Below, piece after piece: positions 31,545-41,622 of a stretch of 64,000 nucleotides of DNA. The DNA lies in NCBI RefSeq assembly GCF_014635085.1, contig NZ_BMCH01000001.1, forward strand, positions 403,151-467,150. The letters run 5' to 3'. Under the pieces are notes generated by a model that was not told the DNA's origin, searched no databases, and was given only the letters and a program-made list of their open reading frames with translations. Source of the stretch: Asaia siamensis (GTDB lineage: Bacteria; Pseudomonadota; Alphaproteobacteria; Acetobacterales; Acetobacteraceae). The position numbers and the translations under genes were made by a program. Within the stretch, counting starts at the first letter, position 1; each line of letters begins with the position of its first letter.

Positions 31545-32780
31545 TCAGCTCCGGTAGGAGCCGTTGATGTCGATATAGCCATGGGTCAGGTCGCAGCTCC
31601 AGATCTGGGCATGACCATTGGCCAGCCCAAGGTCAATCTGGATCTCGATTTCCTGCCCTTTCATATGGGCGACAACCGGCGCTTCGTCATAGCCTTCGAC
31701 GACAGTGCCCTGGCGGGCAATCCAGGTGCCTCCGATGGCGACCGAGAGGGTGTCGCGATTGGCGGGTTCGCCGCTCTTGCCGACTGCCATTACGACACGT
31801 CCCCAATTGGCGTCTTCACCAGCGATGGCGGTCTTGACCAGCGGCGAGTTGCCGATGGCAAGCGCGATCTTCTTGGCGGACTCGTCGGAAACTGCACCGT
31901 TCACACGCACGGTGAAGAGCTTCGAGGCGCCTTCGCCATCGCGCACGACCATCAGGGCCAGTTCGAGAAGCAGGGATTCGAAAGCCTCACGGAAAGCAGC
32001 TAGTTCCGGATCGGCCAGAGAGGTGATCGGGGGGTGTCCGGCTTTGCCAGTGGCAAAAACCAGCACCATGTCGGAGGTGGAGGTGTCAGAATCGACCGTA
32101 ATGGCGTTAAAGCTGTGATCCGTGCCGACATGCAGCATGGCCTGCAGCACGTCATGGGAAATGGCAGCGTCCGTCACCACAAAGCCAAGCATGGTCGCCA
32201 TGTCGGGCGCGATCATGCCGCTCCCCTTGGCGATGCCCTGAATAGTGACATCTTTCCCTGCAATGGTGACCTTGCGTGTGGCCGCCTTGGGGAAGGTATC
32301 GGTGGTCATAATGGCGCGTGCCGCATCTTCCCAGCCGCTCGGTGTGAGCGTCTCGTACAGACCCGGCATCGCATCACTGATGCGTTCGGCGTCCAGCGGC
32401 TCGCCGATCACGCCCGTCGAGGCGAGGAAGACTTCAGTGGCGGCGCAATGAACGGCGCGTGCAGCAGCAGCGGCAGAGATCTGGGTGGCCAGAACACCGG
32501 CACGCCCGGTGAAGACATTGGCATTGCCCGAATTGACAACCAGCGCCCGTGCCGTACCCTGGGCCAGGGCAGCGCGGCTCCAGTCAATGGGGGCGCCGGG
32601 ACATTTGCTGCGGGTGAAAACGCCTGCTGCTGTCGTGCCGGGCTCGAACTCCATCATCATGAGATCGGGGCGATCCTTGTAGCGGATCTGAGCGGCGACA
32701 GCGCCAAGCCGCACGCCTGCTACCGGCTCGAGGCGCGGCAAAGGCTGGGCGAGGGGGGAGAGGGGAAGGGCTTTTGCCAT
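31545..32780 (-). CDS. argJ: Bifunctional ornithine acetyltransferase / N-acetylglutamate synthase
   Basis: The 411-residue ArgJ precursor is self-cleaved between Ala195 and Thr196 in GSGMIAPDMATMLGF, where the threonine becomes the nucleophile. Other family blocks are LVVNSGNANVFTG, FLASTGVIGEPL, TTDTFPK and DSDTSTSDMVLVFA, with the GEDANWGRVVMAVGKSG region near the C-terminus. It transfers the acetyl group from N-acetylornithine to glutamate in the recycled arginine pathway. Whether it also uses acetyl-CoA cannot be read directly. It lies downstream of the parvulin gene on the same strand across a 121-base gap. Confidence 0.95.
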   Translation of the reverse strand: MAKALPLSPLAQPLPRLEPVAGVRLGAVAAQIRYKDRPDLMMMEFEPGTTAAGVFTRSKCPGAPIDWSRAALAQGTARALVVNSGNANVFTGRAGVLATQISAAAAARAVHCAATEVFLASTGVIGEPLDAERISDAMPGLYETLTPSGWEDAARAIMTTDTFPKAATRKVTIAGKDVTIQGIAKGSGMIAPDMATMLGFVVTDAAISHDVLQAMLHVGTDHSFNAITVDSDTSTSDMVLVFATGKAGHPPITSLADPELAAFREAFESLLLELALMVVRDGEGASKLFTVRVNGAVSDESAKKIALAIGNSPLVKTAIAGEDANWGRVVMAVGKSGEPANRDTLSVAIGGTWIARQGTVVEGYDEAPVVAHMKGQEIEIQIDLGLANGHAQIWSCDLTHGYIDINGSYRS

Positions 32781-32901
32781 GATCTGTCTCCGAACTGGGA
32801 AGGTCGGAAGGAGGATGCACGGCTTGGGGCTCAGGTCCAGCCCCTCGCCCCTGAATGAGGCGAAAAGACCGGATTTCTGAGTGAAAAGTGAGCGTTAGCG
32901 C

Positions 32902-33828
32902 TTACTTCTTGGGGGCAGCAGGAGCGGCTGCAGGCGCGTCGGGAAGCGGCTTGCCCTGTGCGTCGTAACGCACGATCTTAACCTTGTCCTGAGCGGCCTT
33001 GACGATATCGCGCACATTGTCGCGGATCAGCTGCTGGCGGATCTCGTCATGAACCTGCTCCAGCGGCGGCACGGGGGCTTCACGCGAGGCCAGAACCTGA
33101 ATGACATGCCAGCCATACTGGGTCTTGACCGGGGTCTGGCTGATCGTGTTCGGCTTCATGGCGAAGGCTGCCTTGGAGAATTCCGGCAGCATATCGTCCT
33201 TCTTGAACCAGCCGAGATCGCCACCGCTTGCGCCCGACCCCTTGTCGGTCGAGAGCTTCTTGGCGAGATCTTCGAACTTCGCGCCGTGGTTCAGCTGCTT
33301 GATCACGTCCTTGGCCGTGGCCTCATCAGCAACCAGGATGTGGCGTGCATGGATTTCCTGCTCGCCCTTCTTGGAGGCGTAATTCGCCTGATAAGCCTGC
33401 TTGATGGCGTCTTCGGTGACCAGCGGTCCGACCTTCTCCTGCAGATAGGCATTCTGCAGCGCGTTATCGGCGGCTTCCTGCATCTGGGCCTTCACGTCAG
33501 GCTTCTTGTCGAGGCCTTCCTTCAGGGCGTCGATCTGGATGGCCTTCTGGCTGACGATCTGGTTCAGCAGGATGTTGACCAGCGTGTTGGGCGGCAGCTG
33601 ACGCGCCTGCGGGGGCAGGCCGGCCGCGGCCTTCTTGACGTCATCCAGATAGATCTTCTGGCCGTTGACCGAGGCGATCAGCGGATTGGCGTCGGCAGGA
33701 GCCGCCGGAGCAGCGGCCGGGGCCGCATTCGCCGGAGCGGCGGGAGCCGGGGCAGCGAAGGACGGCGCTACCAGAGTCGTGCCGGAGAGGAGAGCAGCGC
33801 AGAAAAGAGCCGGGCGGATAAGCCGCAT
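32902..33828 (-). CDS. Periplasmic parvulin-type peptidyl-prolyl isomerase (SurA/PrsA-like)
   Basis: The 308-residue protein has a signal peptide ([23 protein letters not shown]), an Ala/Pro-rich linker, a SurA-N-like helical region (residues ~50-150), and a parvulin rotamase domain. The domain motifs are [38 protein letters not shown] and [15 protein letters not shown]. An Ala/Pro/Lys tail ends the protein. It should assist folding of exported and outer membrane proteins. The ATG at 33828 gives a proper signal peptide. The frame extends further upstream without one. It is divergent from secA, a fitting secretion context. Confidence 0.9.
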   Translation of the reverse strand: MRLIRPALFCAALLSGTTLVAPSFAAPAPAAPANAAPAAAPAAPADANPLIASVNGQKIYLDDVKKAAAGLPPQARQLPPNTLVNILLNQIVSQKAIQIDALKEGLDKKPDVKAQMQEAADNALQNAYLQEKVGPLVTEDAIKQAYQANYASKKGEQEIHARHILVADEATAKDVIKQLNHGAKFEDLAKKLSTDKGSGASGGDLGWFKKDDMLPEFSKAAFAMKPNTISQTPVKTQYGWHVIQVLASREAPVPPLEQVHDEIRQQLIRDNVRDIVKAAQDKVKIVRYDAQGKPLPDAPAAAPAAPKK

Positions 33829-34190
33829 GGAGAAACAACCTCGAAAAACTCGTGGAACTTCTGCCAGCATGGCGCAGGCTTTACCTCGCGGCAAGGCCGC
33901 TTGCCGGAACTTGGCGTGTTTTGATGGCACTCTTCATGAAGAAATCGTGCATTGCAGCCTGTTCAGACGGCCTGAACGCAGGGGGCTCGGTTGACCGGGG
34001 CAAGGGCGCGCCTTATCTCATTTCCCGCGTGGACGATCCTGATCCTGCTTCGGCGGGTGCGCCGCGCTTTCGCCGTATTCCGGGTTTCGACGCTTTCGGC
34101 TTCGGAACAACCCGAAAGGGGCGGGTCGGGATAATCCGCCTCTCAGTTCGCGGTCCGTCTGTTTCGGACCAGGTCGCCAGAAGGACAGTC
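33829..34190. promoter_or_regulatory. Divergent control region and structured secA leader
   Basis: This 362-base gap separates the parvulin gene (minus) from secA (plus). A sigma-70-like promoter, TTGACC at 33991 and TATCTC at 34014 with 17 bases between, points toward secA. It leaves a leader of about 165 bases with two short hairpins: CGGGTT/AACCCG at 34081-34114 and GGTCCG/CGGACC at 34152-34170, the second close to the AGAAGGAC ribosome site. E. coli secA is translationally regulated through its leader. A similar role here is inference only. Confidence 0.4.
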
Positions 34191-36917
34191 ATGTTCGCTC
34201 GTATCGCCCGCGCCGTGTTCGGCACCGCCAATGATCGCTCACTGAAGGGCTATCAGAAGCGCCTGCCTGAAATCAACGCGCTCGAGCCTGCCGTCAAGGC
34301 GCTCGACGATGAGGCGCTGCGCGCGAAGACTCAGGAATTCAAGGGCCGTATCGCCGGGGGTGAAAGCCTCGACAAGATCATGCCCGAAGCATTTGCCGTC
34401 TGCCGTGAGGCCTCGCGTCGTGTGCTGGGCATGCGTCATTTCGATGTGCAGCTCGTGGGCGGCATGGTGCTGCATTCGGGTCGCATTGCCGAAATGCGCA
34501 CAGGTGAGGGCAAGACGCTGGTGGCGACACTGGCGGTCTATCTCAGTGCGCTCGCAGGCAAGGGCGTGCATGTCGTGACGGTCAATGACTATCTGGCCAA
34601 GCGCGACGCCGAGGAAATGAGCAAGCTCTATACCTTCCTTGGCCTGACCACCGGTGTGATCATTCCCAATCTGTCGGACGACGAGCGTCGCGCGGCTTAC
34701 GGTTCCGACATCACCTACGGCACGAATAACGAATTCGGCTTCGACTATCTGCGCGACAACATGAAATACACGCTGGAAGAAATGGTCCAGCGCCCATTCT
34801 ATCATGCGATCGTCGACGAGGTGGATTCGATCCTGATCGACGAAGCGCGTACCCCGCTCATCATCTCCGGCCCTGCCGATGATAGCTCGGACCTCTATCG
34901 CGCGGTCGATGACGTCGTCATTGAGCTCGTGAAGAACAAGGAAGCCTTCGAGCGTGACGAGAAGCTGCGCACGGTTATCCTGACCGAACAGGGCTCAGAC
35001 CAGGTTGAGGCGCTTTTGCATGAGGCAGGCGTTCTCAATGAAGGCGGCCTGTATGACGTGCATAATATCGCCGTCATGCATCATGTGCAGCAGTCGCTGC
35101 GCGCCCATACGCTCTTCGCGCGCGATGTCGAATATATCGTGCGTGGCGGTAAGGTGATCATTATCGACGAGTTCACCGGCCGCATGATGGATGGCCGTCG
35201 CTATTCCGATGGTCTGCATCAGGCGCTTGAAGCCAAGGAACATGTTGAGATCCAGCCTGAGAACCAGACACTGGCCTCGATCACCTTTCAGAATTATTTC
35301 CGTCTCTATCCCAAGCTTTCCGGCATGACCGGCACGGCCATGACCGAGGCAGACGAATTCGCCGAGATCTACAAGCTCGACGTGGTCGAGATTCCGACGA
35401 ATCTCCCGGTCGCGCGCAAGGATACGGATGATGAGGTTTACATTACGGCGCGCGAGAAATTCGAGGCGGTAGCCAATCTGATTCAGGAAGTCTCGAAATC
35501 CGGCCAGCCTGTGCTGGTAGGCACGACATCCATCGAAAAGAGCGAGCATCTTTCGAACCTGCTCAGCTCCAAGAAAATCCCGCATAGCGTGCTGAATGCG
35601 CGTTTTCATGAAATGGAATCGCAGATCGTTGCGCAGGCCGGTGCGCCGGGTGCCATCACGATTGCCACGAACATGGCAGGCCGCGGCACTGACATCAAGC
35701 TCGGCGGCAACCTCGACATGCTGATCCGCCAGAGCCTCGAAAAGATCGAAGATGAGTCGGCGCACGAAGCCGAGACCCTGCGTCTGCGCGAGGAAATCGC
35801 GGTCAATCACGGCAAGGTCAAGGAACTGGGTGGGCTCTATGTAATCGGCACTGAGCGTCACGAAAGCCGTCGTATCGACAACCAGCTGCGTGGTCGTTCC
35901 GGCCGTCAGGGCGATCCGGGCGCGTCGCGCTTCTTCCTCTCGCTCGAAGATGATCTGATGCGCATCTATGGTGGCGAGCGCATGGGGGCGTTCTGGACCA
36001 AGCTCGGCATGAAGGAAGGCGAGGCCATCGTTCATCCCTGGCTGAACAAGGCCCTGGAGCGCGCCCAGAAAAAGGTCGAGGCGCGCAATTTCGACATGCG
36101 CAAGAACGTCCTCAAATACGACGACGTCATGAACGACCAGCGTAAGGAAGTTTACGCCCAGCGCCGCGAATACATGGCGATGGAGGATGTCTCCAGCATC
36201 GTTCAGGATCTGCGTGAGCAGAGTATCGAGGAGGCGGTCCATGCGCGTATCCCCGAAAAGGCTTTTGCAGAGCAGTGGGAGAGCGAGGCGCTCGAGGCCG
36301 ATCTGCTGTCGCTTCTCAACCTGAACCTGCCGATCAGCGACTGGTCGAAGGAAGATGGCATGGATGCGGGGCTGGTTATCCAGCGCGTCGAGGAAGCCGC
36401 CAATCAGGCACAGGCAGCGCGTTCGGCCAATATCGGCCCGAATATCATGCGCCATATCGAAAAGCAGGTTCTGCTGACCTCGTTCGACGCCGTGTGGAAA
36501 GAACATCTGCATGCGCTCGACCAGCTGCGTCAGGGCATCGGCCTGCGTGCCTATGGCCAGCGCGACCCGTTGAACGAATACAAGCACGAGGCCTTCCAGC
36601 TCTTTACGGCCATGCTGGATGACATGCGTCTGCGCGTGACCACCACCATGTCGCGTATCGAGGTGGTGCAGCAGGCCGATCCGTTCCCCGGAACCGAGGC
36701 GCAGCAGATATTTGCGCCCAATGACGAGGGCTTCTCTTCTGCGGGGCTGGAGCCGCGCCAGGTCGGGACGCAGCCTTCAGGTCTGTTTCAGGCGCCTTCG
36801 GCCGATGGGCTGAACGTGTCAGAGGCCCAGACCTATGCGCAGGAAACGCCGCGCAACGCGCTCTGCCCCTGCGGGTCGGGCAAGAAATTCAAACATTGTC
36901 ATGGCCGTCTGGCCTGA
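34191..36917 (+). CDS. secA: Preprotein translocase ATPase SecA
   Basis: The 908-residue motor of the Sec pathway is complete. Motifs include Walker [44 protein letters not shown], Walker [20 protein letters not shown], the second nucleotide-binding domain [14 protein letters not shown] and [30 protein letters not shown]. The helical wing region follows, and the C-terminal zinc-binding [14 protein letters not shown] ends the protein. It drives unfolded exported proteins through SecYEG. The ATG at 34191 follows AGAAGGAC. The frame stays open upstream by chance to 33852. Confidence 0.98.
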   Translation: MFARIARAVFGTANDRSLKGYQKRLPEINALEPAVKALDDEALRAKTQEFKGRIAGGESLDKIMPEAFAVCREASRRVLGMRHFDVQLVGGMVLHSGRIAEMRTGEGKTLVATLAVYLSALAGKGVHVVTVNDYLAKRDAEEMSKLYTFLGLTTGVIIPNLSDDERRAAYGSDITYGTNNEFGFDYLRDNMKYTLEEMVQRPFYHAIVDEVDSILIDEARTPLIISGPADDSSDLYRAVDDVVIELVKNKEAFERDEKLRTVILTEQGSDQVEALLHEAGVLNEGGLYDVHNIAVMHHVQQSLRAHTLFARDVEYIVRGGKVIIIDEFTGRMMDGRRYSDGLHQALEAKEHVEIQPENQTLASITFQNYFRLYPKLSGMTGTAMTEADEFAEIYKLDVVEIPTNLPVARKDTDDEVYITAREKFEAVANLIQEVSKSGQPVLVGTTSIEKSEHLSNLLSSKKIPHSVLNARFHEMESQIVAQAGAPGAITIATNMAGRGTDIKLGGNLDMLIRQSLEKIEDESAHEAETLRLREEIAVNHGKVKELGGLYVIGTERHESRRIDNQLRGRSGRQGDPGASRFFLSLEDDLMRIYGGERMGAFWTKLGMKEGEAIVHPWLNKALERAQKKVEARNFDMRKNVLKYDDVMNDQRKEVYAQRREYMAMEDVSSIVQDLREQSIEEAVHARIPEKAFAEQWESEALEADLLSLLNLNLPISDWSKEDGMDAGLVIQRVEEAANQAQAARSANIGPNIMRHIEKQVLLTSFDAVWKEHLHALDQLRQGIGLRAYGQRDPLNEYKHEAFQLFTAMLDDMRLRVTTTMSRIEVVQQADPFPGTEAQQIFAPNDEGFSSAGLEPRQVGTQPSGLFQAPSADGLNVSEAQTYAQETPRNALCPCGSGKKFKHCHGRLA

Positions 36918-36948
36918 AGAAAAAAAGCAAGGTTGAGGAGAGGCTCTG

Positions 36949-37698
36949 ATGGCCGGTCATTCGCAATTCAAGAACATCATGCACCGCAAAGGTGCGCAGG
37001 ACGCGAAGCGCGCCAAGCAGTTTGCGAAGATCCTGCGTGAAATCACGGTCGCGGCCCGCTCGGGCCTGCCTGACCCCACCTCCAATCCCCGTCTGCGTGC
37101 CGCCATGATTGCAGCGCGTGAAGCCAACATGCCCAAGGACAATGTCGAGCGCGCCATCAAGAAAGCCAGCGGTGCCGGCGGTGGCGAGGACTATGTGGAA
37201 GTGCGCTATGAGGGCTATGGCCCGGCTGGCGTCGCCGTGATTGTCGAAGGCCTGACCGATAACCGCAACCGCACCGCCAGCGAAGTACGCGCCGCTTTCT
37301 CTAAGCATGGCGGGTCGATGGGCGAAAGCAACTCGGTGTCGTTCATGTTTCAGCGTCTTGGCGTCGTGACCTATCCGGTCGCCGCCGCGTCTGAAGAAGA
37401 CATGCTGGAGGCCGCCATTGAGGCGGGTGCCGATAATGCCGAGCTGACAGCAGACGGGCATGAGATCACCTGCGCCATGGAAAACCTCTTTGCCGTGCGT
37501 GACGCGCTCGAGGCGCGTTTTGGTGAACCCAGCTCGGCCAAGCTCGACTGGCGCCCTGAAAACACGGTGACGCTGGATGAGGAAAAGGCACGCTCGGTGC
37601 TGAAGCTGATCGACGTGCTTGAAGACAATGACGACATTCAGGCCGTCTATGCCAATTTCGATATCCCCGATTACGTCGCCCAGGCATTGGCTGCTTGA
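36949..37698 (+). CDS. yebC: YebC/PmpR family protein (TACO1-like)
   Basis: The 249-residue protein is a complete Yeb[24 protein letters not shown] at the start, [47 protein letters not shown] and [14 protein letters not shown]. YebC proteins are DNA-binding regulators in some species and translation factors for difficult proline stretches in others. Both views are from the family, not this sequence. It has the conserved place directly before ruvC, whose TTG start overlaps its stop, so it belongs to the ruvCAB operon. Confidence 0.95.
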   Translation: MAGHSQFKNIMHRKGAQDAKRAKQFAKILREITVAARSGLPDPTSNPRLRAAMIAAREANMPKDNVERAIKKASGAGGGEDYVEVRYEGYGPAGVAVIVEGLTDNRNRTASEVRAAFSKHGGSMGESNSVSFMFQRLGVVTYPVAAASEEDMLEAAIEAGADNAELTADGHEITCAMENLFAVRDALEARFGEPSSAKLDWRPENTVTLDEEKARSVLKLIDVLEDNDDIQAVYANFDIPDYVAQALAA

Positions 37699-38201
37699 TC
37701 CGACTTCTCGGGATTGACCCCGGCCTGCGCTTCATGGGCTGGGGTCTGATCGATGTTGAAGGCAATCGCCTTCAACATGTGGCCTCAGGCGTTATCGCAA
37801 CCGACGGGGCTGAGTCGGTGCCGCTGCGCCTGTGCGAATTGCACGGCGCCTTGCAGAAGCTGATACGTGACTATCAGCCTGCCGAAGCTGCCGTTGAAGA
37901 AACCTATGTCAATCGTAACGGCTCTTCGACACTCAAGCTTGGCTATGCACGCGGCGTCGCCTTGCTGACCCCCGCCTATGAAGGCCTGCCTGTTGCCGAA
38001 TATGGGGCGATGATGGTCAAGAAGTCGGTTGTGGGCACGGGCGCTGCGACGAAGGAGCAGGTCACGATGATGGTCAAGCGCCTTCTGCCCGGTGCGGTAA
38101 TCCACAAGGCCGATGCTTCAGATGCTCTCGCAGTGGCAATCTGTCATGCACATCATCGAGAGACCTCGCGTCTCGTTCAGGCCGGAAAGCGCATGGCATG
38201 A
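37695..38201 (+). CDS. ruvC: Holliday junction resolvase RuvC
   Basis: The 168-residue endonuclease cuts Holliday junctions. Acidic catalytic residues are visible: Asp8 in [14 protein letters not shown], Glu in [19 protein letters not shown] and the pair in [17 protein letters not shown]. The start is a TTG that shares its last bases with the TGA of yebC (TTGA). It ends in an ATGA overlap with ruvA. This is an unusual start codon, but the family N-terminus leaves no alternative. Confidence 0.96.
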   Translation: MIRLLGIDPGLRFMGWGLIDVEGNRLQHVASGVIATDGAESVPLRLCELHGALQKLIRDYQPAEAAVEETYVNRNGSSTLKLGYARGVALLTPAYEGLPVAEYGAMMVKKSVVGTGAATKEQVTMMVKRLLPGAVIHKADASDALAVAICHAHHRETSRLVQAGKRMA

Positions 38202-38803
38202 TCGGACTTCTGACCGGCATGATTGTCAGCACGGAAACGGATCGCTGCATTCTTGATGTGAACGGGGTGGGCTATCTCGTTTCTGCCTCCAGCCGAACGC
38301 TCGCCAATCTGCCTTCCGCCCCCGAGAAGACACGTCTTCTGATCGAGACCGTGGTGCGTGAGGATGCCATCCAGCTCTTCGGGTTTCTGGCCTCGGAAGA
38401 ACAGGAGTGGTTTCGTCTGCTCACGACGGTGCAGGGGGTAGGGGCCAAGGTGGCGCTTGCCATCCTCTCCGTTTCGACGCCGGGAGATCTCGTTCTGTCG
38501 ATCAGTGCGGGAGACAAGGCGATGCTGACCAGAGCGGCAGGCGTCGGGGCACGTCTGGCCGAACGCATCGTGACCGAACTCAAGAACAAGGTGGGCAAAA
38601 TGCCCGGCGGCGGCGGCGCCCCATTGGGGAAGGTTGCTGGGTCTGCGGTCGGGAGCGTCGAGGCGGATGCCCTCCAGGCTCTGGCCGGTCTGGGGTTCCG
38701 TCGTGCCGAGGCATGGCCCGTTCTCAGCCGTATTCTGGTTGACCATGAGGGGGCGAGTCTCGACAAGGTCATCCGGCTGGCTCTGAAGGATCTGGCCCGA
38801 TGA
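38198..38803 (+). CDS. ruvA: Holliday junction branch migration protein RuvA
   Basis: The 201-residue RuvA has an OB-fold N-terminal domain ([39 protein letters not shown]), helix-hairpin-helix motifs (LTTVQGVGAKVALAILS, LTRAAGVGARLAERIVTELKNKV), a glycine-rich linker and a C-terminal domain III (DALQALAGLGFRRAEAW) that contacts RuvB. It binds four-way junctions and recruits RuvB. Its start overlaps the ruvC stop. Confidence 0.97.
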   Translation: MIGLLTGMIVSTETDRCILDVNGVGYLVSASSRTLANLPSAPEKTRLLIETVVREDAIQLFGFLASEEQEWFRLLTTVQGVGAKVALAILSVSTPGDLVLSISAGDKAMLTRAAGVGARLAERIVTELKNKVGKMPGGGGAPLGKVAGSAVGSVEADALQALAGLGFRRAEAWPVLSRILVDHEGASLDKVIRLALKDLAR

Positions 38804-38891
38804 GCCCGGCAGGGAGGTCTGAGCAGCTCCGTAAGGGTTCAGGTAAGCGTTCAACCACACGGTCAGGCCACGGAGCGGGCGGAGCAGGATC

Positions 38892-39950
38892 ATGAATGAA
38901 ACAGATCGCGGTGCCCTGAACCCCGAGCGTCGCATGGACGACAGTGATCACGGGCTGCGGCCGCAGACACTGGAAGATTTCACGGGGCAGCGCGCGAGTT
39001 GCGAAAACCTGTCCGTCTTCATTCAGGCGGCCCGCAGTCGCGGCGAGGCGCTTGATCATGTGTTGCTTCACGGTCCGCCAGGACTGGGCAAGACGACGCT
39101 TGCGCAGATCGTGGCGCGCGAACTCGGGGTGGGGTTTCGGGCGACATCGGGGCCGGTCATCCAGCGCGCGGGCGATCTTGCGGCTATCCTGACCAATCTG
39201 CAGCCCAATGACGTGCTGTTCATTGATGAAATTCATCGGCTGCAGCCTGCGATCGAGGAAGTGCTCTATCCCGCGATGGAGGATTTCCAGCTCGACCTGA
39301 TTATCGGTGAGGGACCGGCGGCGCGCTCCGTGCGTATCGATCTGGCGCCTTTCACGCTCGTTGCGGCGACGACACGCGCAGGCCTGCTTGCAACGCCTCT
39401 TCGCGATCGCTTTGGCATTCCCCTGCGTCTCGTTTTTTATACGCCCGAGGAACTGCGTTCGATCGTCTCCCGTGGTGCCGCAAAACTTGGCATGAATCTG
39501 ACCGAAGAAGGCGCAGAGGAAATCGCCATGCGCTCGCGTGGCACGCCCCGTATCGCCGGTCGGCTGCTGCGTCGTGTTCGTGATTTCGCTGCGGTAGGCG
39601 CGCCGGAGGGGCGGGCGATCACGCGCCCGATGGCCGATGCTGCGCTGTCACGTCTGGAAGTCGATTCGGTCGGGCTGGATGCCATGGATCGCCGGTATCT
39701 GCTGCGTATCGCCGAGCATCATCATGGTGGGCCGGTTGGTGTCGAAACCCTGGCTGCGGCGCTGGCCGAAGCACGGGACACGCTTGAAGATGTCATCGAG
39801 CCCTATCTGATCCAGGAAGGGCTCGTGCTGCGTACCTCAAGAGGGCGCATGCTCGGTGAGCGCGGCTGGGCCCATCTGGGCATGAAGGCGCCTGCCTCGG
39901 CCAGCGCTGCCCAGTTCGATCTGCTGAGAGAAAATGATGAAGGCGCATAA
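38892..39950 (+). CDS. ruvB: Holliday junction branch migration ATPase RuvB
   Basis: The 352-residue AAA+ motor shows [11 protein letters not shown], Walker [17 protein letters not shown], Walker [28 protein letters not shown], sensor 1 [11 protein letters not shown], an arginine finger region DRFGIPLRL, and the winged-helix C-terminal part ending in [16 protein letters not shown]. With RuvA it drives branch migration. The ATG has GGAGCAGG at good spacing. The last 17 bases overlap the start of ybgC. Confidence 0.97.
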   Translation: MNETDRGALNPERRMDDSDHGLRPQTLEDFTGQRASCENLSVFIQAARSRGEALDHVLLHGPPGLGKTTLAQIVARELGVGFRATSGPVIQRAGDLAAILTNLQPNDVLFIDEIHRLQPAIEEVLYPAMEDFQLDLIIGEGPAARSVRIDLAPFTLVAATTRAGLLATPLRDRFGIPLRLVFYTPEELRSIVSRGAAKLGMNLTEEGAEEIAMRSRGTPRIAGRLLRRVRDFAAVGAPEGRAITRPMADAALSRLEVDSVGLDAMDRRYLLRIAEHHHGGPVGVETLAAALAEARDTLEDVIEPYLIQEGLVLRTSRGRMLGERGWAHLGMKAPASASAAQFDLLRENDEGA

Positions 39951-40350
39951 GACGGGTTTTCGCGTTTACTACGAAGACACCGATGCAGGCGGAATCGTCT
40001 ATCACGCGCGTTACCTCGCCTTTGCCGAGCGGGCGCGCACCGAGGCGTTGCGGATGGCCGGAACGCCTGTTTCTGCCCTCCAGGAAGAAACAGGTCTGGT
40101 CTTTGTCGTAACAAAGCTGGGCATAGAGTATCATCAGCCCCTGCGTCTGGATGACTGGGCCGAGATCACAACTACAATTGATACGGTAGGGGCCGCACGT
40201 TGCCAGTTGCGTCAGATCGTGACGTGTGGCGACATGCGTGCCGCCACGCTGACAGTCGAGCTAGCATGCATCATGCAGAATTCCGGGCGGCCCGCCCGAA
40301 TTCCGCCGCGATGGCGTGCTTCCCTGCAGGCGTTATCGAACCAGAGCTGA
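39934..40350 (+). CDS. ybgC: Tol-Pal-associated acyl-CoA thioesterase YbgC
   Basis: The 138-residue hot-dog fold thioesterase has the family signature in [29 protein letters not shown] with the catalytic aspartate. YbgC hydrolyses short or long acyl-CoA and is encoded at the head of tol-pal clusters in many proteobacteria, as here. Its link to Tol-Pal function is probably through envelope lipids. Two adjacent ATGs (39934, 39937) could start it. Both overlap the end of ruvB. Confidence 0.93.
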   Translation: MMKAHKTGFRVYYEDTDAGGIVYHARYLAFAERARTEALRMAGTPVSALQEETGLVFVVTKLGIEYHQPLRLDDWAEITTTIDTVGAARCQLRQIVTCGDMRAATLTVELACIMQNSGRPARIPPRWRASLQALSNQS

Positions 40351-40448
40351 GGATCGGCGGGAACGATTGCGCGTAACGATTCGGGATAGGCGCCGGTATC
40401 GCTTGCACTGTATAGGCGTGACGCAGAACGAAGCCTCAGGAGGTTTTT

Positions 40449-41165
40449 TTGGATCGAGCGGTAAATGCGGCTGACCTAGGGGCCGCCGCTTCTGGTTTGT
40501 CACCGTTGGACTTGTTCCTTCATGCGTCCATCGTGGTGCAGCTGGTCATGCTGGGGCTGATCTTGTGCAGCGCCTTTGTCTGGGCCGTGATCATCGAGAA
40601 GATCATTCTGATGCGTCGCGTCAATCGCGAAGCGACGGAATTCGAGGACCGCTTCTGGTCCGGTGGCAGCCTTGAGGATCTTTACGATTCCGACGGCGCC
40701 AAGCCGCTTCATCCGATGGCTGCCGTATTTGGCGCAGCCATGGGCGAATGGCGTCGTTCGGCGCGTATCACCGGCATCGATCTTGCACGCGGTGGCGTAC
40801 GCGACCGCGTGGATCGCGCCATCAACATCACCGTCACGCGTGAAATGGATCGCCTCAGCCGTCGTGTCGTGGCCCTTGCCACCATCGGCCCTGTAGCGCC
40901 GTTCGTTGGTCTGTTCGGCACGGTCTGGGGTATCATGCATGCCTTCGGCTCGATTGCCGCCATGCACAACACCAATCTGTCGGTTGTGGCGCCGGGTATT
41001 TCCGAAGCGCTTTTCGCGACAGCCATTGGTCTCGTGACCGCCATTCCGGCCTATGTCGCCTATAACGTGACAAGCAGCGCGCTCGACCACTTCGCCGAGC
41101 GTATGGATGCATTCGGCACCGAGTTCGCGGCGATCCTGTCGCGCCAGTCGGAAGAGCGGAGCTAA
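40449..41165 (+). CDS. tolQ: Tol-Pal system protein TolQ
   Basis: The 238-residue inner-membrane protein of the MotA/TolQ/ExbB family has three membrane helices (VVQLVMLGLILCSAFVWAVIIE; VVALATIGPVAPFVGLFGTVWGIMHAF; ISEALFATAIGLVTAIPAYVAYN). With TolR it converts the proton gradient into force on TolA. The start is a TTG at 40449 preceded by a perfect AGGAGG at short spacing. A later start would remove the family N-terminus. Its 98-base upstream gap may carry the tol promoter. Confidence 0.95.
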   Translation: MDRAVNAADLGAAASGLSPLDLFLHASIVVQLVMLGLILCSAFVWAVIIEKIILMRRVNREATEFEDRFWSGGSLEDLYDSDGAKPLHPMAAVFGAAMGEWRRSARITGIDLARGGVRDRVDRAINITVTREMDRLSRRVVALATIGPVAPFVGLFGTVWGIMHAFGSIAAMHNTNLSVVAPGISEALFATAIGLVTAIPAYVAYNVTSSALDHFAERMDAFGTEFAAILSRQSEERS

Positions 41166-41170
41166 GACCG

Positions 41171-41605
41171 ATGGGCATGTCTGCAGGGGGCGGCCCCGCG
41201 CGCGGCCGCAGGCGACGCCCGGCGTCGGAAATCAACGTGACCCCGCTTGTGGACGTCATGCTGGTGCTGCTTATCATCTTCATGGTGACAGCCCCCATGA
41301 TGACGAGCGGCGTCAATGTGGATCTGCCCAAGACCGATGCGAGCCCGCTCAACGCCGATACGAAGCCGATCACGGTGTCGATCAAGGCTGATGGCAGCAT
41401 TTTCATGGGTGAAGATCCTGTCTCGGCCGACCAGCTGGTGGCGCAGCTTCAGCAGGCGGCACAGAACGACAAGGAGCATCGCATCTTCGTGCGTGCCGAT
41501 GCTCATATCAATTACGGTCAGGTGATGGACATCATGGGGAAGATTACCTCGGGTGGCTTCACGCACGTGGCGCTGCTTGCCCAGCAGCCCGCCGCGGGCC
41601 AGTAA
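41171..41605 (+). CDS. tolR: Tol-Pal system protein TolR
   Basis: The 144-residue ExbD/TolR protein has a short basic N-terminus, one membrane helix (PLVDVMLVLLIIFMVTAPMM) with the conserved proton-channel aspartate in VTPLVDVML, and a periplasmic domain (PITVSIKADGSIFMGEDPVSADQL, VRADAHINYGQVMDIMG). It works with TolQ. It starts five bases after tolQ. Confidence 0.96.
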   Translation: MGMSAGGGPARGRRRRPASEINVTPLVDVMLVLLIIFMVTAPMMTSGVNVDLPKTDASPLNADTKPITVSIKADGSIFMGEDPVSADQLVAQLQQAAQNDKEHRIFVRADAHINYGQVMDIMGKITSGGFTHVALLAQQPAAGQ

Positions 41606-41622
41606 CCAGAGGAGAAGCAGCC

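Noticed and set aside
34995-36587. A 530-codon frame antisense to secA, and similar ones antisense to tal-pgi (61166-62698) and to 9897-11537
   Set aside because: All mirror well-supported genes in the complementary frame and show no recognisable domain, signal or ribosome site.
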